Source of the DNA: an uncultured Bacteroides sp.
GTDB lineage: Bacteria; Bacteroidota; Bacteroidia; Bacteroidales; Bacteroidaceae
Assembly (NCBI GenBank): GCA_947646015.1
Contig: CANSEY010000019.1
Location: 18,908-82,907, forward strand
Reading direction: 5' to 3'
DNA: 64,000 nucleotides
This document shows, in pieces, positions 62,739 through 64,000 of this stretch. A program made the translations under genes and the position numbers. Under the pieces are notes generated by a model. It saw only the letters and a list, made by a program, of their open reading frames with translations, was not told the origin of the DNA and did not search any database. Numbering within the stretch: position 1 is the first letter of the stretch; the number at the start of each line of letters is the position of its first letter.

Positions 62739-64000
62739 TTATTGTTCTGTGTATGGTTTAACAATAATGCGCCAATAGCCACCATGGTCTGCTCCTTCAC
62801 GAGACAAAATACCCATAGAACGTAACTTGGAAATCTGTTTTTCTACGGCTCGGGAGCTTATTCCTATTTTATAGGCCATTGCTTCTGCAGACATTGATGG
62901 GTCGGAAATGACGAAATCAATAATTTTTTGTGCGGTTTTCCCAATGCTTTTAGATTTGTTTTTCGAATCTCCGAACTTTTTCTCCGAACCTTTTGGGGTT
63001 ATCTCCGAACCTTTCTCCGAACTTTCTTGCATATCACCGAAGGTTTTCTCCGAACTTTTGCTGTTTACAACGAACTTTTCTACCGAACTTTCTTCGTTTA
63101 CAGGGTACTTTTCGAGGGTGCTATTTACCCTGTTAGCCACTTCCTCGACAGGTATTCTTCCGCTTTCGTTCCAGTTCAGATTATAGAATGTGGTGTAGAA
63201 AGAGGTCGCTTCCGTTTGATATTGTGGCTCTTTACCTTGCAGGAAATTGGGTAGTTTCTCCGTAAGCTCCCGCATTTTCCTTAAACCCGAGCCGCGTTTC
63301 TCCATATAGTCCAACTGTGTGAACACATCTGCAATGACAGGGTTGCGGCGCATGGATGGCACTTTGTATATGTCACGGTCTTGAATCTGTGTACCGTCAA
63401 GCATAGCACCTGGTGATACCAGTTCTACACGGTCATCGTAAATATCGATATGTACTTCACCGCCCATCACGGTGTAATCCCGATGGATAAGGTGGTTTAC
63501 CAATCCTTCGAAGATGGCACGGTCTGAATAGTCGGGGAGGTTTAGACGATAGTTCGGCATCTTCACCCAACCACTCATGGTATAGTTCTTGATGAAGTCC
63601 ATGCCGTATTTCAATAGCAATACAAGGTTAGCCCGATGCTCTACGGAACTGATGGCATCATCTTTATAGAGTCCAGTCCAACGGGTACAGAAAATACGTG
63701 ATTGAAATACGGTGCAATTATCCACAAAAAGCAATCCTGCATTGGTCAGTTTGCCATCAGGAGTTACTAGTCCGAATGATTCCAGATACTTGTCATTCCA
63801 TTCCTGATGGGTTTGCTCACGGAAAGTATTGGCGAGAATGATGAAAGAATGTTTGCTGGCATCCACTTGGGTAGGCAGTGAATCCCAAGTCATGTGCGTA
63901 CCTTTCAATACCAATGAAAGAAGCTGTTGCGAATTACACTCCACGCTTTCATTGCCAACTCGTACATATGCGGTACGTGTCCCATCCTGATAATAGTAAT
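62739..64000 (-). CDS. AlbA_2 / RecG-C-type ATP-binding regulator (N-terminus beyond the window)
   Basis: The frame is open from the window edge; the translation of the last bases reads YYYQDGTRTAYVRVGNESVE, which is the end of an AlbA_2 (Schlafen-like) domain, so the start is not in this window. In the seen part, residues equivalent to HLIHRDYTVMGGEVHIDIYDDRVELVSPG are the HATPase_c_4 (RecG C-terminal-like) domain, with LDYMEKRGSGLRKM after it. A linker with repeats (SSEKTFGD, SSEKGSEI, GSEKKFGDS) leads to a winged helix at the C-terminus (AEAMAYKIGISSRAVEKQISKL). Proteins of this type are ATP-binding transcription regulators, some linked with defence. It is followed by the membrane-protein gene. 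Confidence 0.82.
   Translation of the reverse strand, partial: YYYQDGTRTAYVRVGNESVECNSQQLLSLVLKGTHMTWDSLPTQVDASKHSFIILANTFREQTHQEWNDKYLESFGLVTPDGKLTNAGLLFVDNCTVFQSRIFCTRWTGLYKDDAISSVEHRANLVLLLKYGMDFIKNYTMSGWVKMPNYRLNLPDYSDRAIFEGLVNHLIHRDYTVMGGEVHIDIYDDRVELVSPGAMLDGTQIQDRDIYKVPSMRRNPVIADVFTQLDYMEKRGSGLRKMRELTEKLPNFLQGKEPQYQTEATSFYTTFYNLNWNESGRIPVEEVANRVNSTLEKYPVNEESSVEKFVVNSKSSEKTFGDMQESSEKGSEITPKGSEKKFGDSKNKSKSIGKTAQKIIDFVISDPSMSAEAMAYKIGISSRAVEKQISKLRSMGILSREGADHGGYWRIIVKPYTEQ

Noticed and set aside
44700-64000. CRISPR array
   Set aside because: No regularly spaced direct repeats or cas genes were found; the short repeats at 61753-62020 are insertion-sequence-like ends.

Overview
The window reads as a chromosomal segment of a gut Bacteroides (Bacteroidota). 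Many genes are preceded by the Bacteroidales -7 box TAnnTTTG. The gene content is typical of the genus: a GH97 alpha-glucosidase of the SusB type, OmpR/LytTR-linked TonB-dependent receptors, DUF6048/DUF6452/DUF5606/DUF3276 proteins, a 308-residue NusB, a YbbR-CoaE pair, and a recA-bcp-carboxynorspermidine dehydrogenase cluster. About 44.7 kb is ordinary core chromosome; the last ~19 kb is accessory.

Core part, left to right. 1-3.2 kb: minus-strand envelope genes (mntP start, DUF6048, DUF6452 lipoprotein, a GT2 glycosyltransferase, DUF4199). 3.4-3.6 kb: a small SRP RNA gene followed directly by tRNA-Thr(UGU), sharing one promoter and one terminator. 3.7-7.9 kb: an operon of outer-membrane receptor, LytS-type histidine kinase and LytTR regulator. 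8.1-10.1 kb: ECF sigma factor, anti-sigma factor and lipoprotein. 10.2-12.9 kb: enolase, a pentapeptide-repeat protein and crcB, the last led by a clear fluoride riboswitch. 12.9-14.5 kb: a zincin-like protease and a catalytically empty M23-like protein. 14.5-15.4 kb: non-coding, with nested palindromes and a repeated ATGAGAG motif. 15.4-24.5 kb: GH97 enzyme, a PurF-like protein without the N-terminal cysteine, peptidase T, GcvT, a CPA2 antiporter and a HIT protein. 24.6-30.5 kb: translation and secretion housekeeping (S4 protein, Pth, L25, PUR protein, NusB, YajC, YbbR, CoaE, DUF5606). 31-44.7 kb: clpB, a LysR regulator, YeiH-type exporter, recA operon, a META lipoprotein and dnaK. clpB and dnaK both have sigma-54-like (-24/-12) promoter sequences.

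Accessory part. Just after the dnaK terminator an integrative mobilizable element begins: two-HTH protein, tyrosine integrase, small HTH protein, a primase/helicase pair (BT4734-like N-terminal protein and PriCT_2-DUF3987 protein), MobC, MobA relaxase and a membrane protein, with a candidate oriT between primase and mobC. Converging on it from the right is a tightly packed seven-gene minus-strand operon (61455 to 51695): XRE-type controller, 5-cytosine DNA methyltransferase, GHKL (MORC/MutL-like) ATPase, Z1-type superfamily II ATPase, DUF4420 PD-(D/E)XK nuclease, AIPR protein and Vsr endonuclease. This is the most interesting feature: a multi-gene restriction-modification-like defence system whose mechanism is, to my knowledge, not established. 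Beyond it lie remnants of insertion-sequence ends and a two-gene unit (a membrane coiled-coil protein and an AlbA_2/RecG-C-type ATP-binding regulator) cut by the window edge. The right end of the element is not visible.
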